From Erysipelotrichaceae bacterium (GTDB lineage: Bacteria > Bacillota_I > Bacilli_A > Erysipelotrichales > Erysipelotrichaceae), in assembly GCA_017405675.1 (NCBI GenBank), contig JAFRAB010000015.1, positions 106,630 through 170,629 on the forward strand: a DNA stretch of 64,000 nt. Reading direction: 5' to 3'. The notes under the pieces are model-generated. The model was not told the origin of the DNA. It saw only the letters and a list, made by a program, of their open reading frames with translations, and ran no database searches. Both the position numbers and the translations under genes were made by a program. Positions 34,735 to 44,835 of this stretch are shown piece after piece. Each line of letters begins with the position of its first letter. The first letter of the stretch is position 1.

Positions 34735-35427
34735 ATGAAAGGATTATTAGGACGCAAACTCGGTATGACACAGGTCTTCACTAGTGATGGTACATTAATT
34801 CCAGTGACCGTTGTAGAAGTGACACCTAACGTTGTTACTCAGAAGAAAACATTAGAAAACGATGGCTATGTAGCATTACAGCTCGGTATGGAAGACATCA
34901 GCGAGAAGAGAGCTACAAAGGCCAACAAGGGCCACGCCAAGAAGGCCGGCACCGCTCCAAAGAGATTCTACCGTGAAGTCAAGAGCGATGAGATGGCTGA
35001 TCTGGAAGTAGGCGCTGTAGTTAAGGCTGATCTGTTCACTGAAGGTGACATGGTCGACGTACAGGGCACTTCCCGTGGTAAAGGTTATATGGGCGCTGTA
35101 TACCGTAACAATCAGGCCTTACAGCCAAGAAGCCATGGTGCATCCCTGGTACGCAGAGCAGTTGGTTCATTAGCAACCATCGGCCGTAACAACGGATACA
35201 TCAATAAGGGCAGAATGATGGCTGGCCATGAAGGTGTATACACAACCACAAACCAGAATCTGCAGATCATCAAAGTTGACACTGCAAACAATGTATTACT
35301 GATCAAAGGTAATGTTCCGGGACCACGCAAGGGATTAGTTATCGTTAAGACAACTACCAAGCCTGTCAAGCATGTAGCTCCAGTTGAACTGATCAACTAC
35401 ATTACCGATGAGGCAAAGGAGGCTTAA
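34735..35427 (+). CDS. rplC: 50S ribosomal protein L3
   Basis: Start ATG 34735 behind TTGGAGGTAAAC; an in-frame upstream ATG lies inside rpsJ and is rejected. The 230-residue product (MKGLLGRKLGMTQVF; QPRSHGASLVRRAVGS) is slightly longer than usual because of a C-terminal tail. It is one of the first proteins to bind 23S rRNA in 50S assembly. Confidence 0.98.
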   Translation: MKGLLGRKLGMTQVFTSDGTLIPVTVVEVTPNVVTQKKTLENDGYVALQLGMEDISEKRATKANKGHAKKAGTAPKRFYREVKSDEMADLEVGAVVKADLFTEGDMVDVQGTSRGKGYMGAVYRNNQALQPRSHGASLVRRAVGSLATIGRNNGYINKGRMMAGHEGVYTTTNQNLQIIKVDTANNVLLIKGNVPGPRKGLVIVKTTTKPVKHVAPVELINYITDEAKEA

Positions 35428-35430
35428 TGT

Positions 35431-36072
35431 ATGGCAACTAAGAAATTAACCGTTAAAGTTCTGGATCAGACCGGTAAGGAACTGAAGGAACTGGCATTAA
35501 ATGAAGCAGTATTCGGAATTGAACCGAATCAGCAGGCTATGTTTGATGCAGTTGTTATGCAGCAGGCATCATTACGCCAGGGTACAGCTGATACCAAGGG
35601 CCGCAGCGAAGTAAGCGGCGGCGGCAGAAAGCCTTGGCGTCAGAAGGGTACAGGCAGAGCCAGACAGGGCTCAATCAGAGCTCCACAGTGGAGAGGCGGC
35701 GGAATCGTATTCGGACCTACTCCTAGAAAATACAATTACCGTCTTAACCGCAAGGTTCGCAGACTGGCATTACGTTCTTACTTATCACAGATGGTAGCTG
35801 ACAATGAACTGGTAGTCGTAGACAAGATCCAGTTAGACGCTATCAAGACCAAGGACTTCGCCAAGATCATGAAGGATCTGAACGTTGAACGTAAGGCTCT
35901 GTTCGTCTTCGATGTTGAAGAAGACTGGGAAAACGTATGGATGAGCATGCGTAATCTGCAGAATGCTACATTCACAACAGCCGAGGGGTTAACTTGCCTG
36001 GATATGGCAAATGCATACCACATGGTTGCTACTGAAGCAGCAGTTAAGAAGATTGAGGAGGCATTACAGTAA
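35431..36072 (+). CDS. rplD: 50S ribosomal protein L4
   Basis: The 213-residue product has the L4 extended-loop region ([24 protein letters not shown] written in part: [15 protein letters not shown]) that lines the exit tunnel. It is a macrolide-contact protein and the probable repressor of this operon through the leader. The start is three bases after rplC, and its stop overlaps the rplW start (TAATG). Confidence 0.98.
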   Translation: MATKKLTVKVLDQTGKELKELALNEAVFGIEPNQQAMFDAVVMQQASLRQGTADTKGRSEVSGGGRKPWRQKGTGRARQGSIRAPQWRGGGIVFGPTPRKYNYRLNRKVRRLALRSYLSQMVADNELVVVDKIQLDAIKTKDFAKIMKDLNVERKALFVFDVEEDWENVWMSMRNLQNATFTTAEGLTCLDMANAYHMVATEAAVKKIEEALQ

Positions 36073-36359
36073 TGGCAGCACGTGATATTATCATTCGCCC
36101 GATCGTAACTGAAAAGTCATTAAAGAATCAGGAAGAAGACAATAAGGTAACATTCGAAGTTGCCAAGGACGCCAACAAGACAGCCGTTAAGCTGGCTGTT
36201 GAGGAAATCTTCAACGTCAAAGTTGAAAAGGTAAACATTGTCAACACACCTACCAAACAGAAACGTATGGGACGTTATGTGGGAACAGTTGGCGGTATCC
36301 GCAAGGCAGTTGTAAAGCTGGCTGACGGTTACTCAATCAACCTGTATACCGAAGGTTAG
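36072..36359 (+). CDS. rplW: 50S ribosomal protein L23
   Basis: The 95-residue product ([33 protein letters not shown]) is a standard L23 at the tunnel exit, where trigger factor and SRP dock. Translation is coupled to rplD by a one-base overlap. A 73-bp gap to rplB contains a GGAAGAAGAACG.. stretch with a weak hairpin. Confidence 0.97.
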   Translation: MAARDIIIRPIVTEKSLKNQEEDNKVTFEVAKDANKTAVKLAVEEIFNVKVEKVNIVNTPTKQKRMGRYVGTVGGIRKAVVKLADGYSINLYTEG

Positions 36360-36432
36360 AAACCTTAAAGAAAAACTATCGGAAGAAGAACGCTATTTCC
36401 GGAAAACAAACGCGTAAGGAGGAGTAAACAAT

Positions 36433-37266
36433 ATGGCGATTAAAAAGTATAAGCCTACGACAAACGGTCGCAGAGGCATGACGTCATTAGATTTCAGTGA
36501 AATCACAAAATCAACACCTGAACGTTCATTATTAGCTCCTGTTAATTCAAAGGGCGGACGTAACAATACAGGTAGAATCACTACCCGTCACCAGGGTGGT
36601 GGACATAAGAGAGCATATCGTATCATTGACTTCAAGCGTAACAAGGACGATATCCCTGCAAAGGTTGCAGCAATCGAATACGATCCAAACAGAAGCGCAA
36701 ACATTGCTCTGTTAAACTATGCAGACGGTGAGAAACGCTACATCATCGCTCCTGAAACATTAAAGGTCGGTATGACAGTCGTTTCAGGCGACAGCGCTGA
36801 CATCAAGGTCGGTAACTGCTGTCAGTTATGCAACATGCCTGATGGTACCTTCATTCACAACGTTGAACTGAAGCCTGGCAAGGGCGGTCAGATCGCCAGA
36901 AGCGCCGGCTGCAGTGCTCAGATCCTGGGTTCTGAAGGCAAGTATGTATTAGTAAGATTATCAAGCGGTGAAGTAAGAAGATTCTTAAAGAACTGCAGAG
37001 CTACAATCGGTGTAGTCGGCAACGGTGACCATTCACTGGTTAACCTGGGTAAAGCCGGCAGAACTCGCTGGTTAGGTGAAAGACCTACAGTCAGAGGTTC
37101 AGCTATGAACCCTGTCGATCACCCTCATGGTGGTGGTGAAGGTAGAGCACCAATCGGACGTAAGTCACCAATGACTCCATGGGGCAAGAAAGCCATGGGT
37201 GTTAAGACACGTAGTAAGAAGAAAGCTTCTAACGACATGATCGTACGTCGTCGTAACAGCAAGTAA
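36433..37266 (+). CDS. rplB: 50S ribosomal protein L2
   Basis: The 277-residue product ([33 protein letters not shown] with the conserved catalytic-region His) is a standard L2, needed for subunit joining and peptidyl transferase assembly. AAGGAGGAG lies before the ATG. Confidence 0.98.
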   Translation: MAIKKYKPTTNGRRGMTSLDFSEITKSTPERSLLAPVNSKGGRNNTGRITTRHQGGGHKRAYRIIDFKRNKDDIPAKVAAIEYDPNRSANIALLNYADGEKRYIIAPETLKVGMTVVSGDSADIKVGNCCQLCNMPDGTFIHNVELKPGKGGQIARSAGCSAQILGSEGKYVLVRLSSGEVRRFLKNCRATIGVVGNGDHSLVNLGKAGRTRWLGERPTVRGSAMNPVDHPHGGGEGRAPIGRKSPMTPWGKKAMGVKTRSKKKASNDMIVRRRNSK

Positions 37267-37288
37267 TTAGGAAAGGAAGGAAAGAAAA

Positions 37289-37564
37289 ATGAGTCGTCGT
37301 GTTAAAAAAGGACCATTCGTAGATCAGCATCTGATGAAGAAAGTTGAAGCTATGAATAAGAGCGGCAAAAAAGAAGTCATCAAGACCTGGTCACGCCGTT
37401 CAACAATTTTCCCTGCTTTCTTAGAGCACACATTCGCTGTTTACAACGGTAAGGAACATGTTCCAGTTTATGTTACAGAAGATATGGTCGGCCACAAGTT
37501 AGGTGAATTTGTTCCGACAAGAAAATTCGGTGGACATACCGAAGAAGATAAGAAGGGCAGATAA
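37289..37564 (+). CDS. rpsS: 30S ribosomal protein S19
   Basis: The 91-residue product ([28 protein letters not shown]) is a standard S19 of the 30S head. AAAGGAAGGAAAG precedes the ATG. Confidence 0.98.
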   Translation: MSRRVKKGPFVDQHLMKKVEAMNKSGKKEVIKTWSRRSTIFPAFLEHTFAVYNGKEHVPVYVTEDMVGHKLGEFVPTRKFGGHTEEDKKGR

Positions 37565-37578
37565 GGAGGTAGTTCAAG

Positions 37579-37914
37579 ATGGAAGTAAAAGCTACAGCTA
37601 AGGAAGTACGTCGGTCAGCCCGCAAGGTCAGATTAGTTCTGGATCTTATCAGAGGTAAGGACATCAAGGAAGCACAGGCTATCTTAAAGTTCACGCCGCG
37701 TGCTGCCTCACCAATCATCTTAAAGGTTCTGAATTCTGCAGTAGCAAACGCTACACACAATCACAACCTGGATGAAGAAAAATTATTCGTCAAGGCATGC
37801 TATGCCAACGAAGCAAGAACTTTAAAGCGCTGGATGCCAAGAGCCAAAGGCTCTGCAAGTCCAATCATGAAGCGTCAGAGCCACATCACAGTGGTTGTTG
37901 ACGAAAGAGAATAG
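37579..37914 (+). CDS. rplV: 50S ribosomal protein L22
   Basis: The 111-residue product ([45 protein letters not shown]) has the tunnel-lining beta-hairpin of L22. AAGGAGGTAG precedes the ATG and rpsC follows 11 bp after the stop. Confidence 0.98.
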   Translation: MEVKATAKEVRRSARKVRLVLDLIRGKDIKEAQAILKFTPRAASPIILKVLNSAVANATHNHNLDEEKLFVKACYANEARTLKRWMPRAKGSASPIMKRQSHITVVVDERE

Positions 37915-37925
37915 GAGGAAGGAAT

Positions 37926-38708
37926 ATGGGTCAGAAAGTATCACCGGTAGGATTACGTGTAGGCGTCATCCGTGACTGGGAATCAAAATGGTATGCTGAA
38001 AAAGAATATGGCACATTATTACAGGAAGACGTTAAAATCCGTAAGTTCCTCTTTAAAGCTCTGAAAGACGCTTATGTAAGCCATGTAGAAATCGAAAGAC
38101 AGAAAAACAAGGTTGACATCGTTATCAAGACAGCCCGTCCGGGTGTTGTTATCGGTACAAACGGTGAAAACATTGAAAAGATCAAAAAAGAACTGGTTAA
38201 GTTAACCGGTGGCAAGACAGTTGGAATCAGCGTAGTTGAAATTGCCAACCCTGATCTGGACGCAACAATCGTTGCCAAGAGCATTGCTGAACAGCTCGAA
38301 CAGAGAGCCAGCTTCCGTACAGCTCAGAAGAAAGCCATCCAGAAGACAATGCGTGCTGGTGCCAAGGGCATCAAGACAGCAGTTTCCGGCCGTTTAGGCG
38401 GAGCTGACATTGCCAGAAGCGAAGGCTATTCTGAAGGTGTTACCCCATTACATACATTAAGAGCCGACATCGACTATGCATTAGCAGAAGCTGCTACTAC
38501 ATACGGCAGATTAGGTGTTAAGGTATGGATCTGCCGCGGCGAAGTTGCCAGAGGCGAAATGGTTAAGGATCCTGAAGCTCCAAAGTTCAGCGGCCAGAGA
38601 AATGATCGCAGACGTAACAACAGACGCGACAACCGTGCTCCAAGAGAGAACAGACAGGCTGCTGCACCAGCAGAAAACAAGGAGGTAACAGAAAATGTTA
38701 ACGCCTAA
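37926..38708 (+). CDS. rpsC: 30S ribosomal protein S3 with Arg/Asn-rich C-terminal tail
   Basis: The 260-residue product ([23 protein letters not shown] domain [16 protein letters not shown]) is about 40 residues longer than a typical S3. After the usual end near residue 218 it continues with [14 protein letters not shown], then an Ala/Glu stretch ending TENVNA. S3 lines the mRNA entry channel, so the tail may contact mRNA. It overlaps rplP by 14 bp. Confidence 0.97.
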   Translation: MGQKVSPVGLRVGVIRDWESKWYAEKEYGTLLQEDVKIRKFLFKALKDAYVSHVEIERQKNKVDIVIKTARPGVVIGTNGENIEKIKKELVKLTGGKTVGISVVEIANPDLDATIVAKSIAEQLEQRASFRTAQKKAIQKTMRAGAKGIKTAVSGRLGGADIARSEGYSEGVTPLHTLRADIDYALAEAATTYGRLGVKVWICRGEVARGEMVKDPEAPKFSGQRNDRRRNNRRDNRAPRENRQAAAPAENKEVTENVNA

Positions 38709-39114
38709 AAGAGTAAAGTACAGAAGACCTCACCGCGTCAGCTATGAAGGACGCAGTAAGGCCGGCAGAGAAGTAACATTCGGCGAATACGGCTTAGTTG
38801 CTGAAGAAGGTGCCTATATCACTAATAACCAGATCGAGGCTGCCCGTGTTGCGATGACTCGTAACATGAAGCGTGGCGGTAAGGTCTGGATCAAGATCTT
38901 CCCTCATATGGCTAAGACAAAGAAGCCATTAGAAGTTCGTATGGGTAGTGGTAAAGGTGCTCCGGACAGCTGGGTTGCAGTCGTACAGGCAGGACGTGTA
39001 TTATTCGAAGTTGCAGAAGTTCCTGAAACAGTTGCCAGAGAGGCATTACGCCTGGCAGCTCAGAAGCTTCCAATCAAGACACGTTTCGTAATCAAGGGAC
39101 AGGAGGCTAAGTAA
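38695..39114 (+). CDS. rplP: 50S ribosomal protein L16
   Basis: The 139-residue product ([29 protein letters not shown]) is a standard L16, which contacts tRNA in the A-site region. Its start lies inside the rpsC tail behind AAGGAGGTAACAG. Confidence 0.98.
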   Translation: MLTPKRVKYRRPHRVSYEGRSKAGREVTFGEYGLVAEEGAYITNNQIEAARVAMTRNMKRGGKVWIKIFPHMAKTKKPLEVRMGSGKGAPDSWVAVVQAGRVLFEVAEVPETVAREALRLAAQKLPIKTRFVIKGQEAK

Positions 39115-39116
39115 TT

Positions 39117-39317
39117 ATGGAAAAAATCAAGGAAATCCGTGAACAGAGCGATCTCGATTTAAACAAGCAGATCGATTCACTGAAAGAAGAATTATTTAAC
39201 CTCAGATTCCAGCAGGCTACAGGCGTTCTGGAGAATCCAGCCAGAATGAAGGAAATTCGTAAGACAATCGCCCGCATCAAGACAGTTCTGACCGAACGTC
39301 AGAATGGCAGGGCTTAG
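39117..39317 (+). CDS. rpmC: 50S ribosomal protein L29
   Basis: The 66-residue two-helix protein (MEKIKEIREQSDLDLNKQ; NPARMKEIRKTIARIKTVL) is a normal L29 at the tunnel exit. It starts two bases after rplP; the ribosome binding site is in the end of rplP. Confidence 0.97.
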   Translation: MEKIKEIREQSDLDLNKQIDSLKEELFNLRFQQATGVLENPARMKEIRKTIARIKTVLTERQNGRA

Positions 39318-39338
39318 AAGTAGAGGAGGAGCTAAGAT

Positions 39339-39599
39339 ATGGAAAGAACACATCGTAAGGTTTATCAGGGCGTAGTTGTATCTGATAAAATGGATAAGAC
39401 TATCATAGTTGAAATCTCTACAAGCAGAAGACACGGTGTCTATGGCAAGCGTGTTAAATATTCAAAGAAGTTCGTTGCTCATGATGAGAACAATGAAGCC
39501 AAGTTAGGTGATACAGTTACCATCATGGAAACAAGACCTTTATCAGCAACCAAGCGTTTCCGCTTATTAAACGTTGTTGAAAAAGCAGTAGTGTTATAA
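39339..39599 (+). CDS. rpsQ: 30S ribosomal protein S17
   Basis: The 86-residue OB-fold protein ([34 protein letters not shown]) is a standard S17. AGAGGAGGAG precedes the ATG. Confidence 0.98.
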   Translation: MERTHRKVYQGVVVSDKMDKTIIVEISTSRRHGVYGKRVKYSKKFVAHDENNEAKLGDTVTIMETRPLSATKRFRLLNVVEKAVVL

Positions 39600-39614
39600 G
39601 GAGGATGACAGCTT

Positions 39615-39983
39615 ATGATTCAGAATGAAACAAGGTTAAAAGTCGCTGATAACACTGGTGCCAAGGAACTGCTGGTCATCCGCTGCTTAGGCGGCAGCCG
39701 CAGAAGAAGCGCTTCAGTAGGTGATGTAGTAGTTGCAACTGTAAAGTCAGCAACTCCTAACGGAACTGTTAAGAAGAGTGATGTTGTTAAGTGCGTTATC
39801 GTTAGAACAACATATCCGGTAAGAAGAGAAAACGGAACTTACATCAGATTTGATGACAACGCTGCAGTTATCATCAAGGATGACAAGTCACCGGTTGGAA
39901 CCCGTATTTTCGGGCCAGTTGCCAGAGAAGTAAGAGAAAAGGAATATACCAAGATCGCTTCTTTAGCTTCTGAGGTATTGTAG
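39615..39983 (+). CDS. rplN: 50S ribosomal protein L14
   Basis: The 122-residue product ([38 protein letters not shown]) is a standard L14. AAGGAGGATG lies before the ATG. First gene of the spc part of the supercluster; no separate promoter is seen. Confidence 0.98.
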   Translation: MIQNETRLKVADNTGAKELLVIRCLGGSRRRSASVGDVVVATVKSATPNGTVKKSDVVKCVIVRTTYPVRRENGTYIRFDDNAAVIIKDDKSPVGTRIFGPVAREVREKEYTKIASLASEVL

Positions 39984-39994
39984 GAGGTAGTCAC

Positions 39995-40321
39995 ATGAAA
40001 ATCAAAAAAGGTGATAGAGTTATAGTTATTGCTGGCAAGGATAAGGGTGTGACAGGTGATGTTATCGCTACATTCGACAAGACCAATCAGGTCGTTGTTG
40101 AAGGCGTCAATATCCGCAAGAAAGCCTTAAGACCTACACAGATCAATCCAGATGGCGGCATTCAGTCTCAGGAAGCTCCAATCGATGCTTCTAACGTCAT
40201 GTTATATGATGCCAAGACAAAGAAGGCTGCACGTATCGGATACGCTGTTAACGGCGATAAGAAAGTAAGAATCAACAAAAAGACCGGCAAGGAAATAAAG
40301 GCCGACAAGAAAAAGAGATAG
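39995..40321 (+). CDS. rplX: 50S ribosomal protein L24
   Basis: The 108-residue KOW protein (KIKKGDRVIVIAGKDKGVTG) is a standard L24, an initiator of 50S assembly. AGGAGG lies before the ATG, 11 bp after rplN. Confidence 0.98.
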   Translation: MKIKKGDRVIVIAGKDKGVTGDVIATFDKTNQVVVEGVNIRKKALRPTQINPDGGIQSQEAPIDASNVMLYDAKTKKAARIGYAVNGDKKVRINKKTGKEIKADKKKR

Positions 40322-40331
40322 GAGGAGCTAA

Positions 40332-40871
40332 ATGAATCGTTTAAATCAGAGATACAACGAAGAAATCGTTAAGAAAATGATGGAACGTTATGGTTACTCT
40401 TCCGTCATGGAATGTCCTAAGTTAGTCAAGATCGTTGTCAACATGGGTGTTGGTGATGCCATCGGCAATCCAAAGGCTCTTGAAGAAGCAGTATCTGAAT
40501 TAACCGCAATCACAGGACAGAAGCCTGTTATCACAAAGGCTAAGAAATCAATTGCTAACTTCAAGTTACGTGAAGGCATGGAAATCGGCTGCAAGGTAAC
40601 TTTAAGAGGCGAAAGAATGTATGACTTCTTTGATAAGCTGGTATCAATCAGCTTACCAAGAGTAAGAGACTTCAGAGGCGTTTCCAGAACTGCATTTGAC
40701 GGCAGAGGAAACTACACATTAGGTGTTAAGGAACAGTTAATTTTCCCTGAAATCAATTACGATAAGGTCGCAATCGTCAGAGGCATGGATATCGTTATCG
40801 TTACCACTGCCAAGACAAATGAAGAGGCATATACATTATTAGAAGAATTAGGTATGCCTTTCACAAAGTAG
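40332..40871 (+). CDS. rplE: 50S ribosomal protein L5
   Basis: The 179-residue product ([36 protein letters not shown]) is a standard L5, binding 5S rRNA. AGGAGG of the site overlaps the end of rplX. Confidence 0.98.
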   Translation: MNRLNQRYNEEIVKKMMERYGYSSVMECPKLVKIVVNMGVGDAIGNPKALEEAVSELTAITGQKPVITKAKKSIANFKLREGMEIGCKVTLRGERMYDFFDKLVSISLPRVRDFRGVSRTAFDGRGNYTLGVKEQLIFPEINYDKVAIVRGMDIVIVTTAKTNEEAYTLLEELGMPFTK

Positions 40872-40882
40872 GAGGTTGAACA

Positions 40883-41068
40883 ATGGCAAAGAAAGCAATG
40901 ATCAATAAGGCTAACAAGCCTGCCAAGTATTCAGTAAGAGAGTACACTCGTTGTGAGCGCTGCGGTAGACCTCACTCTGTATTAAGAAAATACAAATTAT
41001 GCCGTATCTGCTTCCGTGAATTAGCCTATGCAGGCCAGATCCCGGGAGTAAAGAAGGCCAGCTGGTAG
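40883..41068 (+). CDS. rpsN: 30S ribosomal protein S14, type Z (zinc-binding)
   Basis: The 61-residue product has [20 protein letters not shown], two CxxC pairs, so it is the zinc-ribbon form. AGGAGG precedes the ATG by six bases. Many Firmicutes have a second zinc-free S14 elsewhere; that cannot be seen here. Confidence 0.98.
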   Translation: MAKKAMINKANKPAKYSVREYTRCERCGRPHSVLRKYKLCRICFRELAYAGQIPGVKKASW

Positions 41069-41084
41069 AAGGAGGAACAGAACA

Positions 41085-41480
41085 ATGATGGTTACAGATC
41101 CAATTGCCGATATGCTCACTCGCATTCGTAATGCTGTGCAGGCAAGACACGACAGCGTTGTCATTCCTTCCAGCAAAGAAAAGCTTGAAATCGCCAGAAT
41201 CTTAAAAGAAGAAGGCTACATCACTGATTATGTAGTTGAAGGCGATTCTCATAAGAATATTGTTGTTACATTAAAATATGGCAAAAACGATGAAAAGGTC
41301 ATTACCGGATTAAAGCGTATCTCTAAACCTGGTTTAAGAGTTTATGCTCAGGCTGATAAGTTACCGAGAGTATTAAACGGTTTAGGTATTGCTATCTTAT
41401 CAACATCACATGGTGTGATGACTGATAAGGAAGCCAAGGCTAAGCACGTTGGTGGCGAAGTTCTTGCCTATGTATGGTAA
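41085..41480 (+). CDS. rpsH: 30S ribosomal protein S8
   Basis: The 131-residue product ([31 protein letters not shown]) is a standard S8; in E. coli S8 regulates spc by binding rplE mRNA. Two adjacent ATGs are possible starts behind AAGGAGGAAC; the first was used. Confidence 0.98.
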   Translation: MMVTDPIADMLTRIRNAVQARHDSVVIPSSKEKLEIARILKEEGYITDYVVEGDSHKNIVVTLKYGKNDEKVITGLKRISKPGLRVYAQADKLPRVLNGLGIAILSTSHGVMTDKEAKAKHVGGEVLAYVW

Positions 41481-41501
41481 AAAGTAGAAAGAGGTAAGAG
41501 A

Positions 41502-42044
41502 ATGTCACGTATCGGAAATAAAGCGATTACCATTCCTGCTGGAGTTGAAGTTACAGTTTCAGAAGGCAATGAGGTGACTGTTAAAGGCCCTAAGGGCACT
41601 TTAGCTCGTCAGTTTGATTCAAGAATGACTATTGATGTTGATGGTGCAGTAATCACTGTCAAGCGTCCAAATGATGAAAAGCATGTTAAGCAGTTACACG
41701 GCACAACAAGAGCTTTGATCCACAACATGGTTGTTGGTGTATCAGATGGATTCAAGAAGGAATTACAGATTACAGGTATCGGTTACAGAGCCGAAGCCAA
41801 GGATAACAAGTTAACCCTGAACATGGGTTTCTCACATCCAGTAATCATCGTAGCTGAAGAAGGCCTGAAGATCGAAACTCCTAAGCAGGATCAGATCGTT
41901 GTATCAGGCATCGACAAGCAGAGAGTCGGCGAACTCGCTGCCAATATCAGAGCTGTCAGAAAACCTGAACCTTATAAGGGCAAGGGTATTGCTTACAAGG
42001 ATGAACACATCCGTCGTAAGGAAGGCAAGAAGGCTTCTGCATAA
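41502..42044 (+). CDS. rplF: 50S ribosomal protein L6
   Basis: The 180-residue product (SRIGNKAITIPAGVEV; GKGIAYKDEHIRRKEGKK) is a standard L6. AAAGAGGTAAG precedes the ATG. Confidence 0.98.
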   Translation: MSRIGNKAITIPAGVEVTVSEGNEVTVKGPKGTLARQFDSRMTIDVDGAVITVKRPNDEKHVKQLHGTTRALIHNMVVGVSDGFKKELQITGIGYRAEAKDNKLTLNMGFSHPVIIVAEEGLKIETPKQDQIVVSGIDKQRVGELAANIRAVRKPEPYKGKGIAYKDEHIRRKEGKKASA

Positions 42045-42065
42045 TAGTAGGAAAGGAGATAGGAT

Positions 42066-42422
42066 ATGTATAAAACAAGATCTAGAAATGTTGACAGATT
42101 ACGTCGTCATGCACGTGTACGTACTAAGGTATCCGGCACTGCTGAATGTCCACGTTTAAATGTTTTCCGTTCCAACGCTAATATTCAGGCTCAGATCATT
42201 GATGATGTTAAGGGATTTACCCTGGTATCAGCAAGCTCTGAACAGCTGAAGCTTGAAAATGGCGGCAATGTAGAAGCAGCTAAGACTGTTGGTACAGAAA
42301 TCGCTAAGCGCGCACTTGAAAAGAACATCAAAAAAGTAGTATTTGACCGTGGCGGTTATTTATATCACGGAAGAATAAAAGCACTTGCTGATGCAGCAAG
42401 AGAAGCTGGTCTGGAATTCTAG
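42066..42422 (+). CDS. rplR: 50S ribosomal protein L18
   Basis: The 118-residue product ([47 protein letters not shown]) is a standard L18 binding 5S rRNA. AAAGGAGATAGG precedes the ATG; rpsE starts 11 bp after its stop. Confidence 0.98.
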   Translation: MYKTRSRNVDRLRRHARVRTKVSGTAECPRLNVFRSNANIQAQIIDDVKGFTLVSASSEQLKLENGGNVEAAKTVGTEIAKRALEKNIKKVVFDRGGYLYHGRIKALADAAREAGLEF

Positions 42423-42433
42423 GAGGTTAGTCA

Positions 42434-43051
42434 ATGTTAGAAAATGAAACACTCGCTACAGAAGAAGTAGTAGAAAAAGTTGAAGAAGCTCCTGCTGAAA
42501 AGAACGAAAGACAGCAGAGACGTCCGATGAATAATCGTCGTAACAGCAATAACAGAAGAAACGAACGTCAGGAAAAGGAATTTGAAGAACGCGTTGTCAA
42601 GATCAACCGTATTACCAAGGTTGTTAAGGGTGGCCGTAGAATGCGTTTCAGCGCTCTGGTAGTTGTAGGTGACAAGAAGGGCCGTGTCGGCTTCGGTACA
42701 GGCAAGGCTAAGGAAGTCCCTGATGCAATCAGAAAGGCTACTGAAAATGCTCAGCGCAACGTCTTCAGAGTTCCTCTGGTAGGAAGCACTCTGCCACATG
42801 AAATCGTTGGCAAATATGGTGCTGGTTCAGTTGTATTACGTCCGGCTGCTACTGGTACTGGTGTTATCGCCGGTGGTGCAGTACGTGCTGTATTAGAACT
42901 TGCAGGTATCACTGACGTTATCTCAAAGTGCCTTGGTTCAAGAACAGCTGTCAACGTTGTAAGATCAACTGTTGACGGTCTCAAGAAAATGGTTACTTTG
43001 GAACAGGTTTCCGCATTAAGAGGTAAGAAGCCTCAGGAAATCCGTTATTAA
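42434..43051 (+). CDS. rpsE: 30S ribosomal protein S5 with Arg/Asn-rich N-terminal extension
   Basis: The 205-residue product is about 40 residues longer than a usual S5. The first 50 or so residues are a Glu-rich start followed by [25 protein letters not shown] sequence, before the normal core ([31 protein letters not shown]). S5 lies with S3 at the mRNA entry site, and S3 here has a similar tail. AGGAGG precedes the ATG. rplO follows 13 bp downstream, so rpmD is missing from its usual place. Confidence 0.97.
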   Translation: MLENETLATEEVVEKVEEAPAEKNERQQRRPMNNRRNSNNRRNERQEKEFEERVVKINRITKVVKGGRRMRFSALVVVGDKKGRVGFGTGKAKEVPDAIRKATENAQRNVFRVPLVGSTLPHEIVGKYGAGSVVLRPAATGTGVIAGGAVRAVLELAGITDVISKCLGSRTAVNVVRSTVDGLKKMVTLEQVSALRGKKPQEIRY

Positions 43052-43064
43052 GGAGGTCGCACCA

Positions 43065-43505
43065 ATGAAATTACATGAATTAAAGCCTGTTGAAGGCGCA
43101 CGTAAAGATGGCTTCAGATTAGGCCGTGGCCATGGCAGCGGTAATGGTAAGACTGCTGGCAAGGGTAACAAGGGTCAGAAAGCCAGAAGTGGTGGATTAA
43201 GAAAATTAGGTTTTGAAGGTGGACAGACTCCACTGGCAAGACGCTTACCTAAACGTGGTTTCAAGAACATCAACCGTAAGGAGTACGCGGTTGTTAACTT
43301 AACTCAGCTTAATAACTTCGACAATGAAGCCGAAGTCAATCCAACCGTTTTAAAAGAAATGGGTTTAGTTAAAGACGCTAAGGACGGAATCAAAGTCTTA
43401 GGCGAAGGTGAATTAGAAAAGAAGTTAACTGTTAAAGCTCATAAGTTTTCTAAGTCCGCTCTGGCCCGGATTGAAAAAGCAGGTGGAGTTGCTGAGGTAC
43501 TCTAA
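43065..43505 (+). CDS. rplO: 50S ribosomal protein L15
   Basis: The 146-residue product ([30 protein letters not shown]) is a standard L15. AAGGAGGTC precedes the ATG. It comes directly after rpsE without the L30 gene that normally separates the two. Confidence 0.98.
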   Translation: MKLHELKPVEGARKDGFRLGRGHGSGNGKTAGKGNKGQKARSGGLRKLGFEGGQTPLARRLPKRGFKNINRKEYAVVNLTQLNNFDNEAEVNPTVLKEMGLVKDAKDGIKVLGEGELEKKLTVKAHKFSKSALARIEKAGGVAEVL

Positions 43506-43507
43506 TT

Positions 43508-44827
43508 ATGTTTAAAACGTTGATTTCCTTTTTCCAAAATAAGGATATACGTAGAAAAATCCTGTTCACACTGGGGATGCTGTTTGTGTTCAGACTGGGA
43601 GCTGCTATCACGGTTCCTAATATCGACACAACCAAGCTGGTTACCGGTCTAACAGGAAATGACCTGATTACGATGATGAATATGCTGGGAGCAGGCTCCT
43701 GGCAGACATTCTCAGTCTTCTCCATGGGTGTGGGACCTTACATCACAGCCAGTATCGTTATCGAACTGCTGGCCATGGATGTAATTCCGCCTCTGGCAGA
43801 ACTGGCTAAGGATGGCCAGAAAGGCCGTCAGAAGATGGATCAGATCACCCGTTACCTGGCAGTAGCCTTAGGCTTCTTACAGGCCTATACATTAACTTAC
43901 ACATTCGACAAGGCATATGGCATATTGGTTAACAGCAGTGTCAGCTCATATCTGTATGTTTCAACCATTCTGACAGCAGGATCATTCTTCCTGGTCTGGA
44001 TCGGTGACAGAATTGCTAGTTACGGTATTGGAAACGGTATCTCAATGATCATCTTTGCCGGCATTGTTGCCAACCTGCCTTATCAGTTCTATTCATCATA
44101 CGTAACACTGGTACAAGGTGCAGCAGAAGGAGCAGCCTTCACAGGCATTCTGAAGTTCGCTCTTCTGGTTGTAATGTATATTGCAATCATCATCCTGGTA
44201 ATCTATGAAACACAGGCTACCAGAAAGATTCCTATTCAGTACACATCATCAACCAACAGAAGAAACAGTGCAAACCTCAACTATCTGCCTCTGAAGATCA
44301 ACTCTGCATCTGTAATTCCGGTTATCTTTGCATCAACAATCATGGTCGCTCCTAAGACATTAATGGCCCTGATCAGCGGTGCAAGCTTCTATAAATCAAC
44401 TGATTTCACCAGAGCTCTGATAAAGATCTTTGATTACATCTCAGACTTTACCAAGATCGGTGGTCTCCTGATTTATGTAGTCCTGATTTTCTTCTTCACA
44501 TTCTTCTATACCAACTTACAGGTTGACCCTGCTAAGATTACAGAGAATCTGAATAAGAACTCATCTTATATACCTGGTATAAGACCTGGAACAGAAACTC
44601 AGACATATATTTCTAAGGTTCTGAACCGCATTACCTTACTGGGTGCGTTATTCCTGTGTTTTATCGCAGCACTGCCTCATTTACTGGCTATGTTTACAGA
44701 CATTCCTAGTACAATCACTATGGGCGGTACAAGTATCATCATCGTCGTTGGCGTTGCATTAGAAACGATCAAGGACCTTGAAGATCAGTTAACTCAAAAA
44801 GAGTATAAAGGTTTCATGAAGAGGTAA
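43508..44827 (+). CDS. secY: Protein translocase subunit SecY
   Basis: The 439-residue ten-helix membrane protein (FKTLISFFQNKDIRRKILFTLGMLFVFRLGA) is the pore of the Sec translocon. Cytoplasmic loops with RKIPIQY and NLNYLPLKIN are conserved SecY segments. It starts two bases after rplO, giving tight coupling. Length is normal. Confidence 0.98.
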   Translation: MFKTLISFFQNKDIRRKILFTLGMLFVFRLGAAITVPNIDTTKLVTGLTGNDLITMMNMLGAGSWQTFSVFSMGVGPYITASIVIELLAMDVIPPLAELAKDGQKGRQKMDQITRYLAVALGFLQAYTLTYTFDKAYGILVNSSVSSYLYVSTILTAGSFFLVWIGDRIASYGIGNGISMIIFAGIVANLPYQFYSSYVTLVQGAAEGAAFTGILKFALLVVMYIAIIILVIYETQATRKIPIQYTSSTNRRNSANLNYLPLKINSASVIPVIFASTIMVAPKTLMALISGASFYKSTDFTRALIKIFDYISDFTKIGGLLIYVVLIFFFTFFYTNLQVDPAKITENLNKNSSYIPGIRPGTETQTYISKVLNRITLLGALFLCFIAALPHLLAMFTDIPSTITMGGTSIIIVVGVALETIKDLEDQLTQKEYKGFMKR

Positions 44828-44835
44828 GAAAGACT

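Noticed and set aside
36072..43505. Many minus-strand open frames of 60-120 codons across the ribosomal operons.
   Set aside because: They lie opposite well-conserved genes with strong ribosome binding sites, have no such sites themselves and no recognisable products.
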